From: Falciphora oryzae
Lineage: Eukaryota; Ascomycota; Sordariomycetes; Magnaporthales; Magnaporthaceae
Direction: 5' to 3'
Assembly (NCBI GenBank): GCA_000733355.1
Contig: JNVV01000036.1
Coordinates: 116,578-180,577 of the forward strand
DNA length: 64,000 nucleotides
Shown here: positions 1 through 10,655 of the stretch, one piece after another
How positions within the stretch are numbered: the stretch's first letter is position 1
Layout of the letters: every line of letters starts with the position of its first letter
Made by a program: the position numbers and the translations under genes
Notes under the pieces: generated by a model
Database searches by the model: none
The model's input: the letters and a program-made list of their open reading frames with translations, nothing else
Told to the model about the DNA's origin: nothing

Positions 1-94
1 GCTGATATGCGCGACTCGCTGATGGACCACGTTAGTTCTTTTAACAATGCTCAATACTTCGCACGGATCACAAAGTGGTTTATATAAACCCTGC
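1..94 (-). repeat. Flank and left part of an older LTR interrupted by the copia element
   Basis: Positions 47-94 match, in reverse orientation, the middle of the 293-bp LTR seen intact at 28050-28342. The match resumes after the copia element at 7709-7827. Positions 1-46 are not recognised; they contain about 15 bases identical to the end of a reversed copia LTR (TTAGTTCTTTTAACA, 32-46). Confidence 0.6.
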
Positions 95-720
95 TGTTAA
101 AAGAACTAATGTATTTAGCTTAGGTTGGGTGCATAGGCCCAACCTACCATGTACTACCCTTATTAGATTATCTACCCTGTACTGTTGTGGGGTTGTGCAC
201 AGGAGTAGCGGGCAGGGCTTATAGCGTACCCGGGGGTGGCTTACAGCATCTACAGCGCTTACCGAAAGCCTGAAGGTGGCCTGTAGCCCCTGTAGGATGC
301 CTAAGCACCCAAGTCAGCCGTTATGGGTCGCACTGACTCGCCTACCCTGCACATCTACCCTGCACAGAATTAGTCAGGAGTCAATTTGCACAAGTCAGAA
401 TTGGAGGCCCAACGCGGAGATGGGTTTGGTGGCCGTGGGTTGATTTTTTGGAAATCCTATACAAAATAATTTTTCGGAAAATCGCTTGCGGCACCGGAAG
501 CCCCCACGGCGGAAAACCCGCGGGATCGATGTCGGTGGGTATATAAGGGAAGCGATTGTTGGCGCCCTTCACCTGCAATACAAGCCTGTTCCACCCACTA
601 AGCTTGGGGCCCCGACAGCGCTATTTATAGCGCCTGTTAGGGCCCAATCCAACTAACCGAGACCCTGCTGGCCACTGTGACTGCGCTGCAAATCCCCGAT
701 TTGACTTCCTAATATTAATA
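95..720 (+). repeat. Copia 5' LTR
   Basis: Begins TGTTAAAAGAAC and ends ACTAATA-like. It is the same length as and nearly identical to the 3' LTR at 7083-7708; visible differences are mostly C/T and G/A transitions. It should hold promoter and polyadenylation signals, which were not resolved by eye. A truncated reversed copy lies at 19503-20090. Confidence 0.93.
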
Positions 721-735
721 GGTTATAAGCCCGGG
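721..735 (+). promoter_or_regulatory. Primer binding site, half-tRNA initiator-Met type
   Basis: The first 15 bases after the LTR, GGTTATAAGCCCGGG, are complementary to the anticodon stem-loop of eukaryotic initiator tRNA-Met (CCGGGCTCATAACC-like) except for one G to A change. Priming from an internally cleaved initiator tRNA-Met is established for copia elements. The mismatch sits at a TpG, a RIP target. The tRNA comparison is from memory of the conserved loop. Confidence 0.7.
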
Positions 736-1620
736 AGGTTCAGTAACTGGCGGGCGATCGGAGCTTATCAAATACTAAATTGAGCCTACTGATAAACCTT
801 GCGATCGCTGGATTGCGCGACGAATTAACGTTGTAACCGCCCTATAAAGGGCGAGTTAGGGCCTTAATTTGGGGGATTAAAGGTACTGGAGCTAATTGCT
901 AGAAGGTGGTAACACCTACTAGTAGGCGCTAAGGAGCGCTAATACCAAAGCTTATTGCGGCGTTGCATAACGCTGTAAATAATCCAAATAAAGATACCCA
1001 GTTATTAATTAGGGGGCTATAGCGCTTAGGAGCGCATTATAAGTACCTATCTAGTCCTATATTTGTAAGGGTAACGTTACGCAAATTGTTATGCAGCCTA
1101 GTAGGAGATACACCTCGGTTAAGGCAGTCTGTAACCTACCTTAAAAACGTTCTACCCTCGCGGTAAATCCACTAAAGCGGAAATTGCTTGCTTCGGTAAC
1201 CAACAATTTAATTGGTGTTAATAGTGCATTTAGCACCTAAAGGAACGCTGAATAGCTGCACTTTAGGAACCTTGTTAATGCACGTGGAAGCTGGAAATAA
1301 AATCCTAAAGCTTAGCTACCTTTAGGTCAACTAATTGTAGTTGTAACGATCCCTTAAAGGAATATAAGGTCTAATCAGCCTTTAAAGCTACCCTGTATTT
1401 TAAGCCCTGGAATTTTGCAAGCTCTAGGCCAGTTGCGCTATAGTAACTGTTAAGCAAAACCCTAAAAGATTAGGCACTTTTTAGGTCAGTTGGCGCAAAG
1501 CAACTGTTAAAAAGTCCTGGAAGACGGTAACCTTCAGGCATCTAAGCAGTACTGTTATAAACAGGAACTGCGAGGTTAAAATTGCTATAAGTTACCCTAT
1601 ATAAGGCACTTTAAGCAAAT

Positions 1621-2634
1621 ATGCAAAACAACCCAAACGATGGAACTCAAATGACGAGTAAAAAGGGTAATACTACCCCAATTGCATTGGAAACAATTTT
1701 GGTTACAGTAACCGCACAAGCGGCGCGTATCGATCAATTAACTAAGGCTTTAGAAGCGTTATAAAGCAATAATAGGGGTAACCAAACGCAATAACAAGGG
1801 GCAACGGGGGCTACATTTCCTCCGTCAAATCTTCAGGTCCTTAGGCAGCTGGGAGTCCCTACAACTGCTGCCCCTAGCGTATTTGAAAATCTAGTTAATT
1901 TATCGAAGGCTCCATCCCCGCCGCCTACACCGGCACCTGCGCCAGCACTACCGGCCCCTAATAACTGGGCGGATATTTTATCCTACTCCAACCCAATAAT
2001 AAGGGAATTGTTCCGTAAAGTGCACTTTTTTCCTGAAACCTCAAAGCTAAAAGGGGCCTAAAATTATACAGAATGGAAACACACGTTGGAATTACAATTT
2101 ACCGCAATAGGTGTAACGGGGTTTATAAAAAACCCTAAAGCGGCTATCCAAATTTCGCTAGCAAATTAAGCAAATTTGTTGCTATTCCTAAAGGACAGTT
2201 GCAGTAAAAAGGTGCTTCACACTATAACGTAGAAAACATCACCTACTAAAGCGTTTATTGCCCTAAAGGATAGTTACTCCCTAACGCCAAAAATCGAACG
2301 AAATGCCCTTTATAAGGAATTTTATACCCTAAATTACGCTAAATATAAAAGCGGTATTAGCAAGTTTAATTCCTACTTCAATTTACTGCTAGTTCGGCTC
2401 CGGAATAGTTAAATGCAATTAGCTGCTGTTGATATCAAAAATCAATACCTAAAGGCTATGGAGGGGTCTTTTCCCCAGTGGGCTAAAAAGCTTCGGAATA
2501 CTATCCGTAGTGCTACTGCTTTAGGGCAGTTTACTAAAGGCATTAATTTGCAATACTTAATGGCTGATTTAATTGCTGAAACCTATAATCCAATCTCTAC
2601 AGCCCACAAACAGGCTGCTAGTTACAGGGCTTAA
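1621..2634 (+). pseudogene. Copia Gag segment
   Basis: N-terminal capsid part of the polyprotein frame, with seven of the 13 stops. It starts with a polar segment and a proline-rich stretch near 1915-1965, then a region resembling the copia capsid domain around 2030-2400. No CCHC knuckle is visible; a lysine-rich tail follows from 2635 and may do the RNA binding. The open part 2413-2634 follows a stop at 2410-2412 in the same frame. Confidence 0.7.
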
Positions 2635-3384
2635 ATGCAAAATAAGCTAAAAGGTAAAAAGGGTACCAATGCTAAAGGCAAAGGCAAAGGTAAAAAAAAG
2701 GAAAAGAAAGCCGCTGAGGGGAAAGGCAAAAAGGCTAAAAATGAGCCTAAAAGCCAAGATAGCTCCTCTGGATCTAATAAATCTAAAAAAAAAAGAAAAG
2801 ACGGTAACAAGTCCTCCGATAAAAAAGGAACTTCCTTTGCAGTGCTAAATTACAGTCTCCTATCAGGAGATTTTGGTGCTAAAAACCCCTCTGTAGGGTT
2901 TTCGGAAAGTAACGCTACTAGCGAAACTGTGGACTTGGAGTCACTAAACGCATCAGACGACAGTGACTTTTCGGATATTAAATCCGATTCAAAGGCTTCA
3001 ACTACCTCTAATTTACCGGTAGCAGTGCATTGCACGCACTGTAAATCTGTAAATAACGCTAAAAAGGCTTTAAAAGCCCCTGTTTTATACGATACAGGTA
3101 GCACAAATCACATCTTTAACTCTATGGAGTTTTTCTCTGATTTTAGTACTAAAACTAAAAAGGAGATTATAACGGGTGGCGGCCCCGTAATCACTAAAGG
3201 TATAAGCACTGTTAAAATAGCAGTAAGATGCTCTAAAAACCTTAATGATTTCGAAATAATAACACTAATAAATGTGTTATTTATCCCCGAATTCGATGTT
3301 AATATCATTAGTGGTCTTCGTCACTATAAGTCAGGCGGTATCCTTATCAAACACAAGCTGTTTAACTCCAATCGCAAATGCTAG
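2635..3384 (+). pseudogene. Copia Gag tail and aspartic protease segment
   Basis: A 249-codon open stretch of the gag-pol frame. The first 70 residues are rich in Lys, Gly and Ser (nucleic-acid-binding type) and an acidic Ser/Asp stretch follows. The retropepsin active site Asp-Thr-Gly-Ser-Thr starts at 3091, with a glycine-rich flap-like segment near 3170-3190. It ends at TAG 3382-3384, probably a former CAG or TGG. Retropepsin would cut the polyprotein in the particle. Confidence 0.8.
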
Positions 3385-3996
3385 GGCGTTTTGGATCCCG
3401 TTAATAACGGTTTTTTCTTTGACGTTAAAGGGCATATCTTGCCCAATGTACGCAAAGGATCTTACTATAGCACAAGTTTCAGCCATGCCTTATAGCGGGT
3501 AACTCCCGTAATTAGCGTTGAACTTGATAACGTTCCCCCTATAAATTAGGAGGAATATACTCGTTTCGATTCTGATTTAAAAAAAAATACGGATTAAACG
3601 GAAAAGCTACCCTATACTAAAGGTAAGGCTACCCTAAACCAAAAGAAAAAATTGGAAAAGGGGGCCATTAAAACCAAGCCTAAGTTTAATGCAAAAAGCC
3701 CTGAAAACTCCCGTGTAGTTAAGCCCCGTAAGCTCGGCAAGCCACTAGACAAATCCATTGAAGAGCCTATCCCAGAGGACATTATTTTACTAAAAAGGGG
3801 GACTTCCTATGCAAGAGATCCGTTGCCCGAGTCTCCCCCAATAGGTGAGGTACAGGCGGCCCTTTATATTAATATTACCCCTAAAAGCCTCCAAAAGTCA
3901 GCTGACGGATAGATAAATGCAGAGGGGGACGTTGTAAAAGGGTGTGATGAAGATCTGGCCCTAAAGGCGCTGCTTTGGCACCGCCGATTAGGGCAT

Positions 3997-5343
3997 TTGG
4001 GGTTGGCGTTGCTGAAAAAGATTGCTAAAATAACTGCTGGTCTCCCTAACTTTGATAAGGTTCAAAGGCTGCAATGCGCAATTTGTGCCAAAACTGTAGC
4101 GGTGTGGAGAACTAGAAAAGGCCCGTTGCCCTCTCCGGATAACGTTCTAGATTCTATCGAAGGGGATACCGTTACTTTATCCCCAACGCCACATAACAGA
4201 AAGCCAGTAATCCTTCTGCTTATTGATCGAAAATCAAGATATAGGTGGACCTTCCAGCTATCTAGTAAGCACGGCCCAGTAGTGTACACAGCTATAAAGT
4301 CCCTTTTTAAAGGCTTAAAAGCAAACTACGGGCGCTATCCCTTAAAGTTATTTTTTAATGGTGGTAGGGAGGTTAACTTGGCGTTAAAAGATTGGCTCAG
4401 TAAAAAAGGCACTGCGTTTAAAACGTCAAACCCCTATAACCACGGGCAAAATGGCCTGTCAGAACGCTTTGTAAAGGTGATTTTAGACAGGCTTAGGGCT
4501 ACGATTACTGCGGCAGGCCTGCCGTTTTATTTGTGGTGTTATATCCTACCTGCCGTAGTTGAACTAATGAACGCTACTGCAGTCACTAATAGGGAGCTTT
4601 GCCCCTACCAAGAGTTCTATAACGAAGTAAAACCCGGATCTTCTCACAGGCCTAATTTAGGCCATTATAGGGTAATTGGTACCCATGCGGAGGCATTAAT
4701 ACCCCTAGAACACAGGGCAAAATCGAAGAAACTAGCAACCAGAACGGAACCCGTCAGGCTCCTCGGAGCCCTAAGCAAAACAACTGTCCTTGTATATGCG
4801 CCTACACGAAGGGCGGTATATAAAACCTTTACAATCAAGCTATTAAAAGGGGTAACAATAGAAAATCTCGTTCCAAAAGGGGATAATAATTCAAAGGGGG
4901 TTACTATCGAAAACCCTGCTGAAAAAGGCACTATTCCAACTAGTGTTTTTACCCCCGTTAGTGAATCTAAAAGCGAAGTGGAAATCGATTCTCTACCAAA
5001 TCAACTGCTTGCGGAGACCTCAAAAGCTCCGCTACCTACCCTGCAATACAGGCCCCCTAAGCCTGTTCAAGCCACTGTACGGCCTCCTGAAAAGCCTACA
5101 ATTTCAGTGCCCCCGACACGTAAAATACCGGTACCCACAATGGATAAGGAAGTGCGTGTTAGCGATACCCTCGTTAATGCTTTGGGGAAGGCATTACCTA
5201 AACCAGACCTAATGGAAGTCGACGATTTCGTTCACTATATCTGCTATAAGGCAAAACAGGCTGTTAAAAAGAAAAAGCCTGCTAAAAACGGCGAACCCAA
5301 TTCCTATAAAAAGGCCCTAAAAAGCCCCTATAATAAACATTAG
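3997..5343 (+). pseudogene. Copia integrase segment
   Basis: A 448-codon open stretch. The HHCC zinc-binding region straddles its start: both His lie at 3979-3996 and the Cys pair at 4075-4086. The DDE core has Asp at 4225-4227, Asn in place of the second Asp at 4357-4359, and Glu at 4462-4464 in a Gly-Leu-Ser-Glu-Arg motif. A proline- and charge-rich linker leads to reverse transcriptase. The Asp to Asn change would abolish strand transfer even without the stops. Confidence 0.88.
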
Positions 5344-5523
5344 TTAGCTGCCTTAGGGTTAGAATTCGAGCAACTTTTACGCGCTAAAACTTTTAACTTC
5401 CTGCCAAAAGCTAAACTACCTAAAAGGCGGAGATTAATAACCTGTCGACCGGTTTTTAAACTCAAAAAAGATAAAAAAAATCGCCCCCTAAAGTACAAAG
5501 CAAGGCTGGTTGCTAGGGGTTTT

Positions 5524-6939
5524 TTGCAAATAGAAGGCTTGGATTTTATCGAAACCTTTGCCTCTACTAATATACCGCCTACCTGGCGTATTCTGCTGGC
5601 CTTTGCTGCAGCAAAAGATTGGGAAATCGAACAAATCGATTTTATTGGGGCATTTCTAAACAGTAACCTTAACGTGGAGCTATACCTTAGTATTCCAGAA
5701 GGCTTTAAGGAATGGTTAGCTATTGCAACCCCCGAAATCAAAAAGCTCGCCAAGCATTTTGGCTTTAAATCTTCAAAAGAACAGGTGATCCTACTGAAAA
5801 GGGCACTATATAGTTTAAAACAGGGACCCCGTAAATGGCAGAACAAGCTAAAAACCCTACTTAAAAAGGAAGGTTTTACGCCTCTTGTTTCTGATCCAGC
5901 GGTTTACTTCAATGCAAAAACAAAGCATTTTATTATCACCTTTGTGGACGACTGCTTGTTAATAGGGCCTAATATCAAATATATCCGGTCCCTAAAAAAG
6001 TCGCTAAACAAAGTGTATGCATTAGAAAACCGTAGGCCTGCCACCTATTTTTTAAATGTTCAAATCATAAGGGATAGGCCTAAAAGGCTTCTTTGGATCC
6101 ACCAGAGCCAGTACATCGATGAAATGCTAGTAGCCTTCGGGTTGCAAGATTCTCGAAGTATAAGTATCCCTTTACAACCGGGTGTGCTGAACGATACTAG
6201 CGGATCACCTGTAACCTCTGCCGAAGTTAAATTGCTACAGAGGATTATAGGGACCGTTATGTATTTAATGCTTTTAACCCGCCCGGATGTCGGTTTTACT
6301 GTTCAGTGGATTTCACGCCACCTTACAGCGCCTACCAACACGCATATAAATGCTGCAAAGAACCTACTTAGGTACTTAGGTACAACCCGTCAAACAACTA
6401 TCTGCTACGGGCACCTAGGGAAAACAATAAGTCCTATACATGCACAAGTTGCAGGTAACTTGTTAAAATTAGTTGGTTTTAGCGATAGCGACTATGCGGG
6501 GGATAAATCCACTTCAAAATCAATTTATAGCTATTTATTTTGCCTAGCAGGTGGTCCCATTAGTTGGAAGTGCAAAAGGGCCAGCACTATAGCCCTTAGC
6601 ACTGTTAAGGCTGAAACCGATGCTTTAGCGGAAACCCTTCGAAAGGCGAAATGGTTAAGGTACCTGTTTACAGAGCTGCAAAGCCCTATTAACGGACCTA
6701 TTGCTATTTTTAGCGATAACACTAGTTCTATCGGAAATGCGCACAACCCTACCATGCATGCAAGGACTAAACATACCCTGCTAAAGTTCCATTTCGTCAG
6801 GGAGGAAGTTAGCGCTAAAACAATTACGATACAGTACATCGATACCAAAAATATGCCCGCTGATGGGTTGATTAAGCTTTTAACCCCTCCAAAACATAAG
6901 GCTTTTTTAAAGCTAATGGGCCTACAAACTCCAGCTTAA
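5524..6939 (+). pseudogene. Copia reverse transcriptase and RNase H segment
   Basis: The longest open stretch (471 codons) in the gag-pol frame. Reverse transcriptase motifs include the copia-type start near 5527-5560, an IDF-GAF motif near 5635-5655 and the FVDD active site at 5941-5952. RNase H follows with Ser-Asp-Ser-Asp-Tyr at 6481-6495, a Glu-containing helix near 6610 and Ser-Asp-Asn at 6712-6720. The end at TAA 6937 is the natural polyprotein stop. The first Met in this stretch is internal, not a start. Confidence 0.9.
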
Positions 6940-7070
6940 GTTTTTTCCTTAGTGCTCTTTGGTTAGGTTTTTTGTCAATCAGTGCTGGTTACTGCACAGA
7001 AAATTTTCTTTACAACCCTTATTTCTTTTATCCCGTAATTAGCCTTTTCCTTTTTTGCAAGCAAATAATC

Positions 7071-7082
7071 AAAGAGAGGGGG
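7071..7082 (+). promoter_or_regulatory. Polypurine tract
   Basis: Twelve purines, AAAGAGAGGGGG, end directly at the TG of the 3' LTR. This is the expected position for plus-strand priming in LTR retrotransposons. Confidence 0.9.
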
Positions 7083-7708
7083 TGTTAAAAGAACTAATGT
7101 ATTTAGCTTAGGTTGGGTGCATAGGCCCAACCTACCATGTACTACCCTTATTAGATTATCTACCCTGTACTGTTATGGGGTTGTGCACAGGAGTAGCGGG
7201 CAGGGCTTATAGCGTACCCGGGGGTAGCTTACAGCATCTACAGCGCTTACCGAAAGCCTGAAGGTGGCCTGTAGCCCCTGTAGGATGCCTAAGCACCCAA
7301 GTCAGCCGTTGTGGGTCGCACTGACTCGCCTACCCTGCACATCTACCCTGCACAGAATTAGTCAGGAGTCAATTTGCACAAGTCAAAATTGGAGGCCCAA
7401 CGCGGAGATGGGTTTGGTGGCCGTGGGTCGATTTTTTGGAAATCCCATACAAAATAATTTTTCGGAAAATCGCTTGCGGCACCGGAAGCCCCCACGGCGG
7501 AGAACCCGCGGGATCGATGTCGGTGGGTATATGAGGGAAGCGATTGTTGGCGCCCCTCACCTGCAATACAAGCCTGTTCCACCCACTAAGCTTGGGGCCC
7601 CGACAGCGCTATTTATAGCGCCTGTCAGGGCCCAATCCAACTAACCGAGACCCTGCTGGCCACTGTGACTGCGCTGCAAATCCCCGATTTGACCTCCCAA
7701 TACTAATA
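7083..7708 (+). repeat. Copia 3' LTR
   Basis: 626 bp, the partner of 95-720. It is followed at once by the CCTGC target duplication (7709-7713). Slightly more GC-rich than the 5' LTR where they differ. Confidence 0.93.
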
Positions 7709-7827
7709 CCTGCCCTTTCCTATATCTACTATAAAAAATTCCTTTTTCTTTAAGTATCTTTTAAGCTTATAAAAAAATTATTTGCAACATAAAAATCCTT
7801 TTCCAAACTGGTTTTAACCCTTTTTAC
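7709..7827 (-). repeat. Right part of the LTR that the copia element entered
   Basis: Matches the reverse complement of the first half of the LTR at 28050-28342 (the GGAGAAGGATC and TGGGCTC regions) with many C/T and G/A differences. With 47-94 it gives the interrupted target, so the copia element is younger than this LTR. Confidence 0.65.
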
Positions 7828-8604
7828 AAATAATTTTTTTTTATTTTGCCTTTTAACGGAAGCTTTACTATTTTTCCTCCTAAGCTTTAAAAAAGCTTTA
7901 TTAATCGGTACCCTTAAACTTTAACTGTTGCTTTTTTTAGCGAATAAAACCTTAGGGCCACATTATAAATATTTTAACTGTTACCGGTGTTTTTAAACGG
8001 GTAAAGGCGAAAAAAATATACAAAAAGGTCGTTTTATTTTTTTAATCGTTTTAGCGAAATTACGAGATTTTAAAAAAAAGCTGGAAAATCTCTTTTATAT
8101 TTTTGGGATTTTACGCTGCTTAGTGATATAAAAAACCCGACTTTTTCATTTCGTTTGTAACGATATCTTTTTTTTTTACCAAACGACCTTAGCATACCGG
8201 AATCCTCTTTTTTGTTTAACAATTCTGGTATACCTACCGATATTATACCGGTTTAATTTAAAAAAAAAGCGGCCAGAAAAGCCCTTAAAAGCCCCTCCCG
8301 GTTTGCATTAAAAAAACGTTAAAATACCCTTATATTTAACGATTAAAAAGCATTTATCCTTTATTTGCTACCTTTTTTTAACATAGCTTTTAAATAATAA
8401 GCCTTTATATCCGTAAAACGCTTTTACGAGCCCCCGGGCTAGATAACCGAATTTAGCAGGAATTTATTAGTACGTACGAAGCAATTTCGGCTTTATCCCG
8501 AAATGTAAGCTAAAAAATCCTCGCCGATTAGAAATAAATCCGCAAAATTAAAACCTATTACGATCCCATTATTTACGCGTATAATACCGTTATTTTTTTT
8601 ATAT
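7828..8604. other. AT-rich RIP-degraded DNA, no gene recognised
   Basis: Poly-T and poly-A rich sequence with CpG retained and CpA nearly absent. Probably the remains of a retroelement interior; no motif could be assigned on either strand. Confidence 0.5.
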
Positions 8605-9034
8605 ATATAGATTTATTTACCCTTTTCGACTTCTATAAGCTATAGGGAGTATCTGCTAATCTAGGTAATATTGGGATAAAAACCGTGCTTCCGGTGTTAT
8701 AACCGTTTTAATAAAGTCGGGTAAAAAGGTCCCGTCGAGCTACTAGCGAATCCTTTTCGTATGCTTGTTTGTTAAAGTACGGTTTCACCACCGTACTTCT
8801 AATGTTAATGAAAGAGAGAGTGTGTCGGTTGACGCGGGGTATCGGGGTGTGGTCCTGGAGTCGTGTTGGGGTAATCGCTCGGTCGGTTCGGTCGGTCGTT
8901 GTTTTTTTTTATCGTTCTTTCCAAATTCGGCCGACCTCCTCGTGCCTTCCTTTTGTTGACGCCGGTGCCTTGCCTAATATCCTACGCTCTTTTTCCCTCG
9001 CGATTTTTGATCCTTTTTAATCCTTAATAATAAT

Positions 9035-10213
9035 AGCCCAAAGCAGTGCGATCCGGTACGTTTTCCCTGCCTTCCGCGACCTCGCAGGCCCTTTTAACCC
9101 TCCTCGGCAACGCGCTACCGTCCCTAATGCTCCATTGCGACCTCCCGTATACCTATCGAATGCGCGCAATGCTAAAGCGCAATTTTTCTTCTCCTTTTTC
9201 GCCCGCGGGCCGGAAGCGCCGCAAAAAGCGCCGTTTGTAGGTTCTTTTTTTCGTTGGAGCGTTTTTGCGGCCTTTCGTTAACCCCTTTTAATGTCCCAGC
9301 CGGTAGCAAAAGTTGCGGCATTTGCTTTCGTATGATGGCTAACGATCTTTTTCCCAATCGCCGTTGTATCCAGGATACTAGTAAATTGTGCCTCCGTTTT
9401 CCTTTTTTCCTATTTTCCGATACCCTTTTAATATTTATATTTAACTAAATTCCAAATCCAAAAAGTGCGTTTATTGCTGCTTTAAAAAAAGGCTAGTAAA
9501 AACGGTCGGTGCATTTTTGCGGATGGAAAGACCGCGTTAAGGTCCGGTATAGCTTTCGACGAAGCCGCCGCGATTTTGCTGGAAATCCGTAACGATTTCG
9601 AAAATTGCGACGCCTTTTTCAATTTTCGCAAGCAGCGGGCTTAGGCTAGCGCTTTTAAAGGCCGTAATAAAAATGTAGGTTTTTTTTTGTTTTTTTTTTC
9701 GTTTTCCCGGATACGTAGCTGATATATTTTTAGGATTGGGGCGTTTGGTTTAAAACCGAGGAGGAGGCCGTTTATTAGGCGTTTAAAAACGCTTATAAGG
9801 CATACGCCTTTATTAGTTCGCAAATTCCTTTCCGTTACTTTGCGATCGATTCGGACGTTGTTTAAGCGCGTTGTGATTTGGCTTTTGGTTTCCTTTTTTA
9901 CGGTATCAAAACTTAGCTTAAAGTAGCTTAAAAGGTAGCTTGCGGCGAAGCCGCAAATCCCGACGACTATTAGGCCGCTTTCGCCATATTCGATAACGCG
10001 GCTCCCCGTTTTAAAGGGATAATTAAAAACTTTTTTTAATATTTGGGATTTCGCGGATACGCCGGTACTTTCCCTTTAGGACCGGAGGTTGGTAACGGCG
10101 GTAGTGGTATCGGTAATATCGGTGGCGATAGTGGCGATGGTGGCGATGGCGGCGATGACGGTAGTTCCGACGATGTTAGTAACCCGCCGGCGAGCAGCGG
10201 TAAGGACGCGTAG
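9035..10213 (+). pseudogene. Antisense spliced gene in the 3' region of LINE family 1 (copy 1)
   Basis: On the strand opposite to ORF2, a gene can be read through three GT-AG introns with branch-like sequences: 9237-9299, 9381-9465 and 9675-9733. Exons 9300-9380, 9466-9674 and 9734-10213 keep consistent phases, and the last exon is 160 codons ending TAG 10211-10213. Premature stops are mostly TAA or TAG. The product has a Cys pair near 9161-9171, a second Cys pair near 9313-9323, another Cys near 9368, and an acidic Gly/Asp/Ser-rich C-terminus (10089-10210). The start is not resolved. The function is unknown; it loosely resembles the LINE family 2 antisense protein. The gene converges on ORF2, which ends at 10656. 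Confidence 0.6.
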
Positions 10214-10655
10214 GGGGGTTTTTGGGTTTTTTTTTTTAATTTTCCGACGGATTGGTTTGTTTTTTTTTTTTCCCGGTTTTTTTTTCGGTTAGCTTTTTTA
10301 GGGGGGGTTGGCGCCTTCCGGGTGTTAGCTTATAGGTTTCCGTTACTTTAAGTAACGGGTAGCGCCCCCGCGTTAAAGTTAAATAGGCCGTAAGTAATCG
10401 TTTAGTTTCGGCTTAGTTCCTTTGTTACGTCCCGTTTACTTTTTTTTGTCCTCGCTAAAGCCCCGCGTAAAGGTTGGGTTAGGTTATATATTAGTTGTTG
10501 TAATTGTGGTTCGTAGTCGTGGGGTTCCTTTAACGAGGTCCTTTGGGTTTAACTTTTTAGGGCCGGGGTTACGATAACCCCTTATCCCCTTTTGGAATTC
10601 GCCGCTTCGTTACGGCGTTTTTTCTTTTATTTCCTTTTTTTATTTCCTTTTTTTT

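Larger units (their letters stand above)
1621..6939 (+). pseudogene. Copia gag-pol polyprotein, broken by RIP stops
   Basis: One continuous frame of 1,773 codons runs from ATG 1621 to TAA 6937-6939 with no frameshift. I count 13 premature stops (7 TAA, 6 TAG, no TGA), as expected from CAA, CAG and TGG under CpA-targeted RIP. Domains in order: Gag (1621 to about 3050), aspartic protease with Asp-Thr-Gly at 3091-3099, integrase HHCC (His 3979 and 3994, Cys 4075 and 4084), integrase core (Asp 4225, position of second Asp 4357, Glu 4462), reverse transcriptase with FVDD at 5941-5952, and RNase H near 6484. The second integrase Asp is now Asn (AAT, 4357-4359), a G to A change after T. The frame would have encoded all enzymes of cytoplasmic reverse transcription and nuclear integration. 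Confidence 0.93.
95..7708 (+). mobile_element. Complete Ty1/copia LTR retrotransposon, RIP-mutated
   Basis: Two 626-bp LTRs (95-720 and 7083-7708) enclose one gag-pol frame. The 5-bp direct repeat CCTGC lies immediately outside both ends (90-94 and 7709-7713), so this is an intact insertion. A primer binding site follows the left LTR and a polypurine tract precedes the right one. Domain order is Gag, protease, integrase, reverse transcriptase, RNase H, which places it in copia rather than gypsy. The LTRs run TG...TA instead of TG...CA; the final CA may have become TA by RIP. It is not autonomous now, because its frame has 13 premature stops and a lost integrase Asp. Confidence 0.95.

Noticed and set aside
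381..578. Small open frames inside both copia LTRs (381-578 minus, 7264-7644 plus and others)
   Set aside because: They lie in LTR sequence, differ between the two LTRs in stops and have no domain; they are chance frames.
8765..9020. Two short overlapping frames (64 and 83 codons) recurring in all LINE family 1 copies near the 3' end
   Set aside because: Conserved only because the DNA is repeated. The exon phases support a different frame for the antisense gene, so these look like upstream untranslated sequence.
10089..10292. GGCGAT-rich stretch as a plain microsatellite
   Set aside because: It lies in frame at the C-terminus of the antisense gene and encodes an acidic Gly/Asp tail, so it is treated as coding.
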